DNA from: Betaproteobacteria bacterium LSUCC0117
GTDB taxonomy: Bacteria > Pseudomonadota > Gammaproteobacteria > Burkholderiales > Burkholderiaceae_C
DNA: 64,000 nucleotides
Direction: 5' to 3'
Assembly: GCA_030441535.1 (NCBI GenBank)
Contig: JAUJFZ010000001.1
Coordinates: 1 to 64,000 of the forward strand
Position numbers and translations under genes: made by a program. Positions 63,434 through 64,000 of the stretch are shown here, piece by piece (the first letter of the stretch is position 1; the number at the start of each line of letters is the position of its first letter). Below the pieces are notes generated by a model. The model searched no databases. It saw nothing but the letters and a program-made list of their open reading frames with translations, and was not told the DNA's origin.

Positions 63434-63582
63434 GACCACTCCTTTTTTGTCATTGAAGAGGTTTTCAATTTAATGAGTGGATGTGAGCGCTCTGTGACGC
63501 GTTTGTAAATTTATGTGAAGTTACCAGCCCACAAGGCTGACGCCCATGCGGACCGCGGTTCCACCGGTCATACAACGGTGTG

Positions 63583-64000
63583 TCATGACAGCGGCTCTGT
63601 ATCGGCAGCCAGCTGCGCACTCGCAGCGGCCTTGGCGGCGAACTCGGCGCGCAGGGCGCGGAGTTTTTCGCGCGGGTCTTCCTTGGTGGTCGCTTCTTCT
63701 AATCCCATTTCGGCGATGAAACGGCTGGCCTTGCCCGCGACGGTTTCGCGACCCTTTTTACGACGCATCAGCCAGCTGACCGCCAGCGTGCGTTGTGCGC
63801 GGGTGATGCCTACATACATGAGTCGCCGCTCTTCCTCTAAGCGTTGCGCCAAGGCCTCGGGGGTGAGGCTGTCGTCGTCGGTTTTGAAGGGCAGTAAGCC
63901 CTCATTCACGCCGGCCAACACGACATGTGGCCACTCCAAACCCTTCGCGGCATGCAGCGTGGAGAGCGTGACGACGTCCTGGTCTTGTTCGCGCTCCGAA
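63583..64000 (-). CDS. UvrD/Rep-family DNA helicase, C-terminal part (partial)
   Basis: The frame enters from beyond the window and ends with TGA at 63583. It reads TLSTLHAAKGLEWPHVVLAG (motif V), then EEERRLMYVGITRAQRTLAVSW (motif VI), which identifies a superfamily 1A 3'-5' helicase of the UvrD/Rep group. The tail is Ala/Glu-rich. Motif spacing is more like Rep than UvrD, but the rest of the gene is needed to tell. About 139 residues are visible. Confidence 0.88.
   Translation of the reverse strand, partial: SEREQDQDVVTLSTLHAAKGLEWPHVVLAGVNEGLLPFKTDDDSLTPEALAQRLEEERRLMYVGITRAQRTLAVSWLMRRKKGRETVAGKASRFIAEMGLEEATTKEDPREKLRALRAEFAAKAAASAQLAADTEPLS

Overview
The window reads as the chromosome of a betaproteobacterium, most likely a Burkholderiales relative. 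It opens with tuf, tRNA-Trp, secE, nusG, rplKAJL and rpoBC. RpoB (1370 aa) and RpoC (1411 aa) have betaproteobacterial lengths, and an rsmB / DUF4390 / NtrY-type kinase / response regulator block follows. I cannot name a genus from sequence alone.

Layout. (1) 1-12.5 kb: translation and transcription core, ending in a strong terminator after rpoC. (2) 12.5-17.7 kb: rsmB, a DUF4390 secreted protein, an NtrY-like membrane histidine kinase and a response regulator with a REC + Fis-HTH layout and no AAA+ domain. (3) 17.8-20.9 kb: tRNA-Phe with a terminator, a WaaE-like core glycosyltransferase, an O-antigen ligase/polymerase-family protein and a Wzz-like protein. (4) 20.9-57.9 kb: an AT-rich surface-polysaccharide island of about 36 kb, all on the + strand, with overlapping or tightly packed genes and no convincing internal terminator. 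Its leader carries a perfect -10 box, two mutually exclusive hairpins and an ops-like (RfaH-type) element. (5) 57.9-61.7 kb: a degraded IS3-family element, then an initiating sugar-phosphate transferase and a WbpM-type dehydratase as base composition returns to the chromosomal norm. (6) 61.7-64 kb, minus strand: an MFS transporter, a glycine-zipper outer-membrane-type protein and the C-terminus of a UvrD/Rep helicase.

How the island genes fit together. Ugd makes UDP-glucuronate, and ManC, Gmd and Fcl make GDP-L-fucose. PseB, PseC, PseF, a PseG-PseH fusion and PseI form a complete CMP-pseudaminic acid route. A second, non-canonical ulosonate block (40.1-47.8 kb) combines a NeuB/LegI-type synthase, a NeuD/PglD-type acetyltransferase, a TIM-barrel isomerase, a CBS-DegT aminotransferase fusion, a Gfo/Idh oxidoreductase, a NodB-like protein, a CMP-sugar synthetase and a PtmA-like SDR. 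It has no NeuC/LegG hydrolysing epimerase. Between the two lies a tailoring module of carbamoyltransferase, methyltransferase and two Fe(II)/2-oxoglutarate-type oxygenases. Several glycosyltransferases, an EpsG/Wzy-type polymerase, a PglK-type ABC flippase, a PglC-type initiating transferase and the WaaL-like ligase would assemble, flip, polymerise and attach the glycan. The product is probably an O-antigen or capsule-like glycan rich in acidic nine-carbon sugars.

The best candidate for something undescribed is the second ulosonate pathway with its neighbouring oxygenases and NodB-like protein. The ops-like leader with competing hairpins comes second.
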